Positions 1-9,151 of a stretch of 64,000 nt of DNA are shown piece after piece. Every line of letters begins with the position of its first letter. Within the stretch, counting starts at the first letter, position 1. This DNA is from Acidovorax kalamii (lineage in GTDB: Bacteria; Pseudomonadota; Gammaproteobacteria; Burkholderiales; Burkholderiaceae_C), in NCBI RefSeq assembly GCF_002245625.1, contig NZ_NOIG01000006.1, forward strand, positions 248,001 through 312,000, given 5' to 3'. Made by a program: the position numbers and the translations under genes. Under the pieces are notes generated by a model that was not told where the DNA came from, did no database searches, and saw only the letters and a list, made by a program, of their open reading frames with translations.

Positions 1-1165
1 GCACCAGCGGGCCGTTGCCCGTAGGCGTGAGGTCGGCCAGCGGGAACCAGCGCGACTCGCGGCCCTGCAAGTGCTCGATCTTGCCCACGCTGCCCATCTC
101 GTCCATGCTGGCCAGGTTCAGCGCCAGGCCTTCGGCATCGCCCCGACCGGTGCGGCCGATGCGGTGGATGTGCACTTCGGGGTCGGGCGTCACGTCCACG
201 TTGATCACGGCGGCCAGGTTCGCAATGTCCAGCCCGCGCGCGGCCACATCGGTGGCCACCAGCACCGAGCAACTCTTGTTGGCAAACTGCACCAGCACCT
301 GGTCGCGCTCGCGCTGCTCCAGCTCGCCAAACAACGCCAGCGCGCTGAAACCCTGCGCCTGCAGCACGCCCACCAGGTCGCGGCACTGCTGCTTGGTGTT
401 GCAGAACGCAATGGACGAGTCGGGGCGGAAGTGGTTGAGCAGTTGCGACACCACATGCAGGCGCTCGCTGTTCTTCACCTCGTACCAGCGCTGCTCGATC
501 TTGCCTTCGGCATGCTGCGCCTGCACGGTGATCTGCTGCGGGCTTTTCATGAACTGCGCACTGAGCTTGGCAATGCCCTCGGGGTAGGTGGCCGAGAACA
601 GCAGGGTCTGGCGCTCTTTGGGGCATTGGCGCGCCACGGTCACGATGTCGTCGAAGAAGCCCATGTCCAGCATGCGGTCGGCTTCGTCCAGCACCAGGGT
701 GTTGAGCGCTTCCAGCGTGAGGTGCTGGCGCTCCAGGTGGTCCATCACCCGGCCGGGTGTGCCCACCACGATGTGCGCACCATGCTCCAGGCTCAGCATC
801 TGGCCGCGCAGCGGCACGCCACCGCACAGGGTCACGACCTTGATGTTTTCTTCGGCGCGCGCCAGGCGGCGGATCTCGGTGGTCACCTGGTCGGCCAGCT
901 CGCGCGTGGGGCACAGCACCAGGGCCTGCACCGCAAAACGGCGGGGGTTGAGGTTGGCCAGCAGCGCCAGCGCAAACGCGGCCGTCTTGCCGCTGCCGGT
1001 GCTGGCCTGGGCGATCAGGTCCTTGCCGAGCAGCGCGGGAGGCAGGCTGGCGGCCTGGATGGGGGTCATGGTGGTGTAGCCCAGCTGCTGCAGGTTGGCC
1101 AGCATGGCGGGGCTCAGGGCCAGCGTGCGGAAATCGGTGCTGGCGGGGGTTTCTTTGGAGGTCAT
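1..1165 (-). CDS. dbpA: ATP-dependent RNA helicase DbpA (3' part cut off by window edge)
   Basis: DEAD-box RNA helicase of the DbpA type, which acts on 23S rRNA during large-subunit assembly. About 388 residues lie in the window. The start is the ATG at 1165. Visible motifs in order: the Q-motif region (MTPIQAA), motif I ASTGSGKT, PTREL, TPGR, motif II DEAD, motif III SAT, ARGLDI and HRIGRTGR. The N-terminus resembles E. coli DbpA more than RhlE. The family's C-terminal RNA-binding domain, which recognises 23S hairpin 92, would lie beyond position 1, so the DbpA assignment rests on the helicase core. It is transcribed divergently from the c-di-GMP gene at 1259, with a 93-base gap. Confidence 0.9.
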   Translation of the reverse strand, partial: MTSKETPASTDFRTLALSPAMLANLQQLGYTTMTPIQAASLPPALLGKDLIAQASTGSGKTAAFALALLANLNPRRFAVQALVLCPTRELADQVTTEIRRLARAEENIKVVTLCGGVPLRGQMLSLEHGAHIVVGTPGRVMDHLERQHLTLEALNTLVLDEADRMLDMGFFDDIVTVARQCPKERQTLLFSATYPEGIAKLSAQFMKSPQQITVQAQHAEGKIEQRWYEVKNSERLHVVSQLLNHFRPDSSIAFCNTKQQCRDLVGVLQAQGFSALALFGELEQRERDQVLVQFANKSCSVLVATDVAARGLDIANLAAVINVDVTPDPEVHIHRIGRTGRGDAEGLALNLASMDEMGSVGKIEHLQGRESRWFPLADLTPTGNGPLV

Positions 1166-1258
1166 GGCCCGATTATCCGGTCCGGGGTATCCGGGCAACT
1201 ACCTTACGCCCCCGTCAGGGGTATCGGCTATAACCATTGGACACGCACCGAGTGGGAC

Positions 1259-3337
1259 ATGCCAGATTCATCCAACGCAGCCAACGCCCCGGGCCAGGGA
1301 GGCTCCAGCGACTCGCTGCTGCGCCTGATCGCCGACTCGGTGCCGGCGCTGATGGCCTACTACGACCTGCCCGGCCTGCGCTGCCAGTTTGCCAACCAGG
1401 GCTACGCTGCCTACAACGGCCACAGCACCGAATCCATCCTGGGCCTCACCGTGCAGGAGGCCATTGGCGACAAGGCCTGGCAGGCGATCGAGCCGCATGT
1501 GGAGCGCTGCGCGCAGGGCGCGCGCGTGAAGTACACCCGCGAGCAGACCCTGCCCAACGGTGAGACGCGGATGATCGAGGTCACCCTGATCCCGCATTTT
1601 GGCGACGCGGGGCAGCAGCTCGGCTCGTTCGTGCTCATCACCGACATCACCGAGCGCTGGCGCGCGGAGCGCGAGGTGCGCCAGAGCGAAGAGCGCATGC
1701 GCAAGTTCACCGAGGCCACGGACGAAGCCATCGTGTTCCACCGCGACGGCCTCATCACCGACGGCAACGAGGCACTCACCCGGCTCACGGGCTACAGCCT
1801 GCAGGAAGTCATCGGCCTGTCGATCTTCAACTTCATCAGCCCCGAGTGGCGCGCCACTGCGCTCGAATACACCCGCAGCGGCCGCGAAGACCCTTACGAG
1901 GTCACCATCCGCCACAAGGACGGCCACGCGATCCCGGTCGAAGTGGTCGGCAAGACCATGCCCCGGCACCATGCGGACTACCGCATCGTGGTGGTGCGCG
2001 ACATCACCGCCCGGAAGCAGGCCCAGGAGCGCGAGGCCTTCATCGCGCTGCACGACACCCTCACACAGCTGCCCAACCGGCATTTCCTCATGGAGCAGCT
2101 GTCGCAGGTGCTGTCGCTCGCCCGCAGGCGCCACGGCCGTGCGGCCGTGCTGTTTGTGAACCTGGACCATTTCAAGACCGTGAACGACTCGCTGGGCCAC
2201 CACGCAGGCGACCAGCTGCTGCGCAACGTGGCCGAGCGCCTGCGCCAGGGCGTGCGCGATGCCGACGTGGTGGCGCGGCTGGGCGGCGACGAGTTTGTGG
2301 TGGTGCTGACCGACGTGCAAAGCCAGGACGACGTGGCCATGGTGGCCGACAAGCTGCTGGCCTCCATGCACGGCGTGTTCACGGTGGACCAGCTGCCGCT
2401 CACCATCTCGCCCTCCATCGGCATCAGCCTCTTCCCGGACCATGGCGGCAGCGCCGATGTGCTGCTGCGCTGCGCCGATGCGGCCATGCACCACGCCAAG
2501 GAAAGCGGGCGCGGCAACCGCCAGTTCTATGTCTCCAGCATGGATGCCAGCGCACTGGACGTGCTGCAGCAAGAGCGTCAGCTGCGCGAGGCCATTGCCC
2601 ACAACCACTTCGTTCTGCACTACCAGCCCCAGATCTGCCTAGCCGACGGCACCCTCCAAGGCCTGGAGGCGCTCGTGCGCTGGCGCCACCCGGAGCGCGG
2701 GCTGGTGGGCCCGGACGAATTCATCACCTTCTCGGAATCGCGCGGCCTCATCACCCCCATCGGGCGCTGGGTGATGCGCGAGGCCTGCCGCCAGCTCAAG
2801 GCCTGGCAGGACCAGGGCCTGGCCCTGGTGCCCATGGCCGTGAACTTCTCGGCCCTGGAATTCCGCCAGCGCGACGTGGCCGCTGAAATCGCCGCCGTCC
2901 TGCTCGAAACCGGCCTCGCGCCCCAGTACCTGGAGATCGAGCTGACAGAGTCTGTGCTCATGCATCAGACCGGCCAGGTGCTGGGCACCCTCAACGCCCT
3001 CAAGGCCCTGGGCGTCGGCATCTCCATCGACGACTTCGGCACGGGCTATTCATCGCTGGCCTACCTCAAGCGCTACCCCATCGACAAACTCAAGATCGAC
3101 CGCTCCTTCGTCGCCGACACCCCCGGCAACTCCGACGACGTGGCCATCGTCACCGCCATCATCCAGATGGGCCGCAGCCTGCAGCTCAAAACCGTGGCCG
3201 AAGGGGTGGAAACACAGGCACAGATCGATCTGCTGGCGGGGCTGGGGTGTGACCTGATGCAGGGGTTTGTGGTGGCGATGCCGATGGATGGGGAGACGGC
3301 GAGGGTGTGGCTGACGAATCACGGGGTCGAGCAATAA
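1259..3337 (+). CDS. PAS-PAS-GGDEF-EAL cyclic-di-GMP signalling protein
   Basis: Cytoplasmic sensor protein of 692 residues with no membrane segment. Two PAS domains (about 20-140 and 145-265) precede a GGDEF domain with an intact GGDEF motif at 342-346. An RxxD inhibitory I-site (RDAD) lies five residues upstream of that motif. The EAL domain keeps EAL (470-472), the ELTES segment and DDFGTGYSS, so both diguanylate cyclase and phosphodiesterase activities look possible. An open frame continues upstream to position 71, but that stretch is antisense to dbpA. I therefore start at the ATG at 1259, with a weak GAGTGGG just before it. The signal sensed is unknown. It is the nearest upstream plus-strand gene to the T6SS region, but convergent genes separate the two. 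Confidence 0.9.
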   Translation: MPDSSNAANAPGQGGSSDSLLRLIADSVPALMAYYDLPGLRCQFANQGYAAYNGHSTESILGLTVQEAIGDKAWQAIEPHVERCAQGARVKYTREQTLPNGETRMIEVTLIPHFGDAGQQLGSFVLITDITERWRAEREVRQSEERMRKFTEATDEAIVFHRDGLITDGNEALTRLTGYSLQEVIGLSIFNFISPEWRATALEYTRSGREDPYEVTIRHKDGHAIPVEVVGKTMPRHHADYRIVVVRDITARKQAQEREAFIALHDTLTQLPNRHFLMEQLSQVLSLARRRHGRAAVLFVNLDHFKTVNDSLGHHAGDQLLRNVAERLRQGVRDADVVARLGGDEFVVVLTDVQSQDDVAMVADKLLASMHGVFTVDQLPLTISPSIGISLFPDHGGSADVLLRCADAAMHHAKESGRGNRQFYVSSMDASALDVLQQERQLREAIAHNHFVLHYQPQICLADGTLQGLEALVRWRHPERGLVGPDEFITFSESRGLITPIGRWVMREACRQLKAWQDQGLALVPMAVNFSALEFRQRDVAAEIAAVLLETGLAPQYLEIELTESVLMHQTGQVLGTLNALKALGVGISIDDFGTGYSSLAYLKRYPIDKLKIDRSFVADTPGNSDDVAIVTAIIQMGRSLQLKTVAEGVETQAQIDLLAGLGCDLMQGFVVAMPMDGETARVWLTNHGVEQ

Positions 3338-3542
3338 GTGCCCAAGTATCTGAGCGTGTTGATCGTCCGGTACTCACGATTTCGCGAAACTTGCTGTTGA
3401 CCTCGCGCAGTTGAGCAGCTTCAAGGTGATGCACCATCGCAGGGTGATGGTGCGCAGATTTGCGTGGTTGGAGAAAAACAGGAGTATCTGGAAAAACTAC
3501 GAAAGGTTGTTTAACACAAATCGCCGTCCGCCCACTTCGCGC

Positions 3543-3715
3543 CCTTAGGGTTGTCCTCCATAACCCTCGCGAGTCAGTGGTAGCGCGGATCGGGATGGGC
3601 CGCAAGGCGACTTTTTACAGCCAATAGTGCGGCTATTGGCAAGAAAAGCAACGCAGCGGGCCGCCCAAGACCGCGCTATCACGGACCGCAGGGGGTTATG
3701 CAGGACATCCTTAGC
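3543..3715. repeat. Large imperfect palindrome (about 85-base arms)
   Basis: The left arm (3543-3627) and the reverse complement of the right arm (3633-3715) align almost end to end with scattered mismatches. The tip is a perfect 8-bp stem, GCCAATAG (3620-3627) with CTATTGGC (3633-3640), around a 5-base loop. The outer parts share runs such as TAGCGCGG and CATAACCC. It sits between the convergent ends of the GGDEF-EAL gene (3337) and the small lipoprotein gene (3766). It could be a MITE-like element, a bidirectional terminator or a structured RNA. The flanking bases 3338-3542 and 3716-3765 hold nothing I recognise. Confidence 0.75.
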
Positions 3716-3765
3716 ACTGCCGCTCAAAAAATTCTGAGAATGATCCAAGGCATCCATCCGAAACA

Positions 3766-4146
3766 TCAACGATGGGAGAAGTAGCTGCGCGGTGGTTGGT
3801 CAACAGGGTTGTTCGAAAAAAACTCAACATAATCAGCAGAAGGGGTTTTGCTTGGCAGACATTTTTTATACCAAATGCGCATCGCAATACCTGGCTTTAG
3901 ATTGTAAAAAACCTCATCCCCTCCGAAGGCGGAGTAAGCCTCCTTCAGCCCTGAAACATCAATGTATTGAATTCGGTCATTTCCATACCCCCTTACAAGA
4001 ATTCCCGTTCCCCGCCCCCCCACAAGGTACCCAGAATAATTCGGCTGCGACACATCGGAGCCTCCGATATCCGGCAAAGGCAAAACGCACGCAGAAAACA
4101 CTCCCCCCGAGAAAGCCACAAGAAAGAAAATTAGCATTTGGCGCAT
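3766..4146 (-). CDS. Small lipoprotein, candidate immunity protein for the Rhs toxin tip
   Basis: 126 residues. It begins with a hydrophobic signal ending in a lipobox-like FSAC with Cys20, so it is predicted to be exported and lipidated. The rest has no domain I recognise. It starts 21 bases after the stop of the PAAR-Rhs gene on the same strand and shares the AT-rich composition of the toxin tip. This is the usual place for a cognate immunity gene. An exported immunity protein fits a toxin acting on peptidoglycan in the periplasm. The immunity role is inferred from position and localisation only. Start ATG at 4146; a second in-frame ATG three codons later is possible. Confidence 0.65.
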   Translation of the reverse strand: MRQMLIFFLVAFSGGVFSACVLPLPDIGGSDVSQPNYSGYLVGGRGTGILVRGYGNDRIQYIDVSGLKEAYSAFGGDEVFYNLKPGIAMRIWYKKCLPSKTPSADYVEFFSNNPVDQPPRSYFSHR

Positions 4147-4167
4147 AAAGTTCCCGACCCATTACAT

Positions 4168-7100
4168 TCATTGATTTTTTACATCCGTCTTTCCGCCATT
4201 TGGAATTTCACCATTTCTAATATAATCAATCGATTTTTGAGGATTATCATTTTTAAATTGCTCGGATTTTTCACAAAGAGTTTTCACGTCTTCATTCTGC
4301 GCACGAGTGCAGCCCAATGTTGGATTCCAACCTTGACGATTCGCAAAAGGATCTTTAAGCCCAGACCCTCCACCATGAATCCACCGACCTCGGTCATCCG
4401 TCGTTCTCCATTTTGCAACTCCAAACGCCTTATTTGATTTAGGATACTCGCACTGGGTAAACTGCCCACTGTAGGCACCTGCAGCCCCATCTTTTGCCGT
4501 GCTCGTGACTTGATTTCTAGTTTCCATCTCCATAATTGTTCTACCATTTGCATCAAGCATTATGGTTTTTCCATTGGAGATGTCAGTATAGACAAGCGCA
4601 TTTCCCGTCCCGTTGCCAATCGCATCCAAGCCGTCTGGATCGATTAATTGCAGAGGGCTATTGATTGCATACACAGAATTATTCACCCCTCCTGCCAGCC
4701 CGATAGGATCCTGAGTCACATACTGCCCCACCCTGGGGTCGTAGTACCTGAAGCGGTTGTAATGCAGCCCCGTCTCCTCATCAAGCTGCTGCCCCTGCAG
4801 GCGAATGGGTTGATGGAGGCGGTCGGGGTTGTATTCCAGCTCGATATCGCCCCAGGCTCCATACCTGGCCGCCCAGGCCACTTGCCCTGCCCCCGGTCCA
4901 TTGGCGTTGACCAGCGCAATGGGCGTACCCAGGTGGTCCGTCAAGATGTGCCGGATGGTCAGTGGGTGGTCTTCCAGCGTTTGAGCTTGGCCGCCTTTGA
5001 GGGCGTTGATTGATTCCTGCACTTGCTCTTGCATCTCCTGCGGCAGCAGCGCTGAGAGTTGGTAGCCCGGTTGCAGCACCTCCTTCAAGGCCTGGTGCAG
5101 CATTTCTCGCTCGTGGCGCGGAAGTTCCTGTTCCAGGGCGTTGCTGGCTTCATTGCCGCTCAGGCCCAACAAGGTCTTCACCGGATTGGTCTGCCCCTGT
5201 TTGTTTCTCTGTATCTGCAGCAGCGGCGCGAAGCTGCCGGGCTCGTACACCGTATGGTGGATGTGCTCCTGCGATTGGGTGTGCACGAGCCGGTCGCCAT
5301 CCCAGCCGTAGTGCGTTGCTTCGCTTGCCTTGCCAGCCTTCTGGTGTGTCTTGCTCACCCTGCGTCCAAACGCGTCGTAGCGGTAGGTAGTGCAGCTTTG
5401 CACTCTCCCTTGAGCGTCGATCTGCTCAACTTGCCTCAGCTGGTGCAGGCTGTCGTACCGCAGGTGGGTGGTGCTGCCATCGGCATTCCGGGCCTCAGTG
5501 CGGTTGCCCCAGTCGTCATAGCGATAGTGCGTGGCGCCTTCGTCATATGCGCCCTGGCTCCAGCCGATGCGGTTGTCTCTCCAGCGCTCCACTTCCTGCG
5601 CAGCGGGACTGTCCGGGCTGTGTTGAGGCTGCAGCAGGTTAAAGCGCGTGTCATGCAGGTTCTGCTGGACCTGGGCGGTCCAGTTGGCACCAGCGGCGGT
5701 CTTGCCCTCCGGATGCTTGCCGGGTGCCTGCTCGGGCAGCCGGTTGCCCGCAGGGTCCAGGCGCCAGCGTTCCTGATGCTCCCCCTGGGCGCTGGCGCTG
5801 CGCTGACCTGTGAGCCGTTGGCGCACGTCGTACTGGTAAGCGTCGGCGTGGGTCGGGGTCTGGATACCCACGAGCTGGCCCAGGCTGTCGTAGGTGTAGC
5901 GGCGTTGCTGCAGTCCGCCGATGAGAGGGGCGTGGGCAGCAGCGCCTTGTCCGCTGGCCTGGCCGGGCAGGCCTTGCCAGCGCTGTTGCAGCAGACGGCC
6001 AAGAGGGTCCATCTGGCGGGTCTGGGCGATGGGGGACTGCGCTTGCTCAATGCCGTTTGGCAGCAGGTGCAGGGTGCGCCCCACTTCGCGGTGCAGCTTG
6101 TCGCGCTCCAGCGCCAGAAGCGGGGTCTGGTTAAGTAACACGCCATGCACGTGGCCGGTGCCATAGCTGAGCCAGTCGAGCTGCCCGATGCCCTGCAACT
6201 CGCTGGCCTCGCGCTGGCCCAGAGCGCCCAAGCGATGATGGATGCGGTGTTCGAATTCGATCGCAGGTTCGCCGCCAGTGTTCTTGGTTTGTGCGTCTGC
6301 GCTGGCAGGACTGCGGTACAGCGTTTGCACCTCTCCAGTGGTGCGCCCCAGGGCGTCGCGCTCAAGGTCCACGCGGCTGCCTTTGTGCAGCCGGTGGGCT
6401 TGCAGGTTGTGCAATAGCGGGTCGGCCTTTGCCTGGAGGGCGTGCTGCTGGTCCAGTGCGCTTTGAAGCTGTTGCGCGTTGATCTCCAGCCAGGCCACAA
6501 TCAGTGCGGCGGGCGGATCACCGAGGGCCAGTTCGGCGGGAGCGTTGAGTTCCCAGCCCTGGGTGCAGAGAAGTTCGCCGCTGTCGCTGTAGCTGAACTG
6601 GTGGATTTGCAGGTCGCTGCCAACAGCTGGGTTTGCTTGGGTTGCGGGCGCTGCAGCACCCGCCTTGCCGAACTTGCCGGTCACGCGATAGATCAACCGC
6701 CCTGCGCTGTCGTAGTGGTAGCGGCTGCGCACCGTGCCCTGCTCTTCGCTGGGCGCGCCCATGCCGCAGCCTTGGATGTCGGTCTTCTCGATCAGCTGGC
6801 CCGCCGTGTCGTAACGGTAACTCTGGCTGCGCCCGTCGAACCCCGTTTCCTGGATCAGCCGGTCCTGGCTGTCGTAGGCGAAGCGGGTGACCGCATGGTT
6901 CTCGTTCACCAGCTCGGTCAGGCGCCCGGCCACGTCGTAGCGCAGGTGCAAACTCGCTCCTGCCTGGGTTTGCGCGGTGACGCGGCCCCACAGGTCGTAG
7001 TCGTAGGTGACAGTAGTGGTGCAAACAGGTGACCCGGCTGTGGGGCTTGCCAGCGCCCCCAGAGTGATGGCTTGAACCTGTGCGTTGTCGCCCCAACGGT

Positions 7101-9045
7101 ATTGCACCAGGGTGCTGTCGGCCTGGGTGGTCTGCTGCAGGCGCCCCATGGCATCGCGCTGATAGCGTGTGCGCTGGCCCAGGGGGTCGATTTCTTCGAT
7201 GACTTCACCCCAGGCATCATGGTGCCAGCGGGTAGTGTGACCCGAGCAATCGGTGTAGCGCGTTAGCTGGCCACTGGCGTTGTAGCCCATGGTCTTGCGG
7301 CCACCTCGCGGATCTATCAGCGCGATGGGCTGATCCACCCAGGCTCGCGCGTTGCCTGCCGCGGTAGGGGGCGGCCCGGGCAGGTACTCCAGCCGGGTGT
7401 TCAGAGAGATGTCGCCCGCGACCACGGTGGTCTGCACCAGGCGCGCCCAGGCGTCGTACTGGTAATAGGTGTGCAGGCCGCAGGCACCGGAGTTGGTGAT
7501 GGTGCTTTGCAGCAGCAGGCCGTCGGTGGCGGTGCCAGGCAGGCCCCAGCGCTGTTGGCTGCTGCTGCCATCGGGCCCCTGCATGCCCAGCAGGTTGCCC
7601 TGGCCGTCGTAGCGCCAATGGGTGGTGCGGCCCAGCGGGTCGGTGGCCGCGATGCGCCGACCTGCACCGTCGTACTGGAAGTGCTCTTCGCTCCCGTCGG
7701 GGTTGACCTGCCGGGTGATGCGCTTGAGACCGCTCTGGCCTTCGTGGTGATAGTGCGTGGTGCGGCCCAGGCTGTCGCGCACGGTGACGCGGCTGGTGGC
7801 CTTGGGGTCCTGGGGATGGGGGTCTTGATAGTCGAAGTAGTAGCTGAGGCCTTCTTCGTTGTGGTGTTCGATCACGCGCGCGCCGGGCCGTGGCGGCGGA
7901 TTGCCACCGCCGCTCCGGTCTTCGCGCTGGTCTTCGTAGATGTAGGTGTGCTCGGGGCCGCTGCGCACACGGTGGGCGACCATGCGGTGGGCACCATCGT
8001 AGGCAAACTGGCGGGTGCGCTGGCCGTCGCGGGCATGAACCGCGATGAGGTCACCCTGGGGGCTGTAGTGGTAGCGCACCAGGGGGATGGAGGCATGCGC
8101 TGGGGATTGGCCGCCCGCGTGGGCGGGATCATGGGGGTTGAAGATGCAGTCCACGCCAATCAGGCGCAGGCCGCTGTCGGGGTTGAGGCGCGGCTGGCCG
8201 TGTGTGGACGCGGTGGATGCCGACACAGCTATGCCCGACTGGTTGTACAGCAGGGCATAGCGACGTCCGACCCCATCGGTGATGCCTTGCAGTCGCCCGT
8301 GTTCGTCGTGCTGGTAATGCTGGCTGCGCCCGTAGGCGTCCAAGAGGCCGATGAGTCGGCTGGGGCCTTGGGCTTGTACCTTGAAGAGCCAGACGGTGCG
8401 GCCGCTCTGGGTGGCTGCCAGCAGGTAGTTGGGATCGGCCTTGGCAGCCGCAGGCACGTGGGCCCAGCGCCGTTGTTGGTGCCAAGGCAGGAGTTCTTCC
8501 GCGGTGTTGGGGTGGGGCCCCGAGGGCGGAGGCGGCGCAGAGGAGGCGCCCGCGCCAGCTTCGCCTGTCAGGGCAGACAAGGTCTGCGCCATGCCCATGC
8601 CGCCGCCCCGCATGAGCAACAGACCTTCGCTGTCGCTGTGCAGACTCTGGCCCGGATTCATGGGCTCGCCAAAGGTGATGACACGGCCACCTGCGTCACG
8701 CATCAGGGTGCGTGTAGCCTGCAATTCGATGCTTATCTCGTGCGGCAGCTTCCAGCCGTAACCCAGCAGGCCGCACTCTGCGCCGTGTTCTGCGTTGACG
8801 TAGCTGCTGTACTGGCGCTGCCACACGAGAGGCATGGGACCGGGCAGTGCGAAGTCCAGGTCTTCGGCTCCCATGAGCACCTTGGCGCCAAGCGTGGGAT
8901 TGACGGGACTGCCGATGGCCTTGCCACCGGGACAACTTGAGCAGGCTATGCCGCCTTGCGAGCCGATCAGCACCGTCAGTGATCCCTGTGTGATCGGACC
9001 TCCCGATTCCGTCAGGTCTCCTAGCCTTGCCGCCGGCTTGCCCAT
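4168..9045 (-). CDS. PAAR-Rhs T6SS effector with C-terminal L,D-transpeptidase-like toxin domain
   Basis: 1625-residue polymorphic toxin. Residues 1 to about 85 form a PAAR domain that would cap the VgrG spike, with no transmembrane pre-PAAR segment. A DUF6531-like linker and a long series of Rhs/YD repeats follow, expected to build a cocoon around the toxin. The Rhs core ends with PLQLIDPDGL (DPDGL at 1469-1473), the usual autocleavage border. The tip (1474-1625, bases 4171-4626) contains IHGGG with His1557 and GCTRAQNEDV with Cys1579. This closely resembles the YkuD L,D-transpeptidase pattern (HG, about 20 residues, GC-x-R-x-x-NED). The tip is clearly more AT-rich than the rest, as expected for an exchanged module. 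The start at 9045 is chosen because AAGGAA sits just upstream and PAAR begins there; an in-frame extension to 9120 looks spurious. Confidence 0.88.
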   Translation of the reverse strand: MGKPAARLGDLTESGGPITQGSLTVLIGSQGGIACSSCPGGKAIGSPVNPTLGAKVLMGAEDLDFALPGPMPLVWQRQYSSYVNAEHGAECGLLGYGWKLPHEISIELQATRTLMRDAGGRVITFGEPMNPGQSLHSDSEGLLLMRGGGMGMAQTLSALTGEAGAGASSAPPPPSGPHPNTAEELLPWHQQRRWAHVPAAAKADPNYLLAATQSGRTVWLFKVQAQGPSRLIGLLDAYGRSQHYQHDEHGRLQGITDGVGRRYALLYNQSGIAVSASTASTHGQPRLNPDSGLRLIGVDCIFNPHDPAHAGGQSPAHASIPLVRYHYSPQGDLIAVHARDGQRTRQFAYDGAHRMVAHRVRSGPEHTYIYEDQREDRSGGGNPPPRPGARVIEHHNEEGLSYYFDYQDPHPQDPKATSRVTVRDSLGRTTHYHHEGQSGLKRITRQVNPDGSEEHFQYDGAGRRIAATDPLGRTTHWRYDGQGNLLGMQGPDGSSSQQRWGLPGTATDGLLLQSTITNSGACGLHTYYQYDAWARLVQTTVVAGDISLNTRLEYLPGPPPTAAGNARAWVDQPIALIDPRGGRKTMGYNASGQLTRYTDCSGHTTRWHHDAWGEVIEEIDPLGQRTRYQRDAMGRLQQTTQADSTLVQYRWGDNAQVQAITLGALASPTAGSPVCTTTVTYDYDLWGRVTAQTQAGASLHLRYDVAGRLTELVNENHAVTRFAYDSQDRLIQETGFDGRSQSYRYDTAGQLIEKTDIQGCGMGAPSEEQGTVRSRYHYDSAGRLIYRVTGKFGKAGAAAPATQANPAVGSDLQIHQFSYSDSGELLCTQGWELNAPAELALGDPPAALIVAWLEINAQQLQSALDQQHALQAKADPLLHNLQAHRLHKGSRVDLERDALGRTTGEVQTLYRSPASADAQTKNTGGEPAIEFEHRIHHRLGALGQREASELQGIGQLDWLSYGTGHVHGVLLNQTPLLALERDKLHREVGRTLHLLPNGIEQAQSPIAQTRQMDPLGRLLQQRWQGLPGQASGQGAAAHAPLIGGLQQRRYTYDSLGQLVGIQTPTHADAYQYDVRQRLTGQRSASAQGEHQERWRLDPAGNRLPEQAPGKHPEGKTAAGANWTAQVQQNLHDTRFNLLQPQHSPDSPAAQEVERWRDNRIGWSQGAYDEGATHYRYDDWGNRTEARNADGSTTHLRYDSLHQLRQVEQIDAQGRVQSCTTYRYDAFGRRVSKTHQKAGKASEATHYGWDGDRLVHTQSQEHIHHTVYEPGSFAPLLQIQRNKQGQTNPVKTLLGLSGNEASNALEQELPRHEREMLHQALKEVLQPGYQLSALLPQEMQEQVQESINALKGGQAQTLEDHPLTIRHILTDHLGTPIALVNANGPGAGQVAWAARYGAWGDIELEYNPDRLHQPIRLQGQQLDEETGLHYNRFRYYDPRVGQYVTQDPIGLAGGVNNSVYAINSPLQLIDPDGLDAIGNGTGNALVYTDISNGKTIMLDANGRTIMEMETRNQVTSTAKDGAAGAYSGQFTQCEYPKSNKAFGVAKWRTTDDRGRWIHGGGSGLKDPFANRQGWNPTLGCTRAQNEDVKTLCEKSEQFKNDNPQKSIDYIRNGEIPNGGKTDVKNQ

Positions 9046-9151
9046 GGTGATTCCTTCGTTTCTTTGTAAATGCGTTTTCTTGTTGACCGGGGTGCGCTTG
9101 CGTGCACGAGCTCGTCGCAATGGCTGGACAACAAACCGGTGCCGCGTCGCT

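Noticed and set aside
71-1258. In-frame upstream extension of the GGDEF-EAL gene
   Set aside because: The stretch is antisense to dbpA, rich in His/Gln/Arg codons as expected for a shadow, and the PAS domain begins just after 1259.
3545-3766. Minus-strand frame of 73 codons starting in the stop of the small lipoprotein gene
   Set aside because: It runs through the large palindrome and its sequence is explained by the repeat; no family resemblance or ribosome-binding site.
4138-4437. Plus-strand frame opposite the toxin tip as a separate immunity gene
   Set aside because: It is antisense to the tip with no signal or fold, and a better candidate lies in the standard downstream position.
7471-8940. 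489-codon plus-strand frame opposite rhs
   Set aside because: The Rhs repeats on the minus strand are clear; the opposite frame is a GC-rich shadow.
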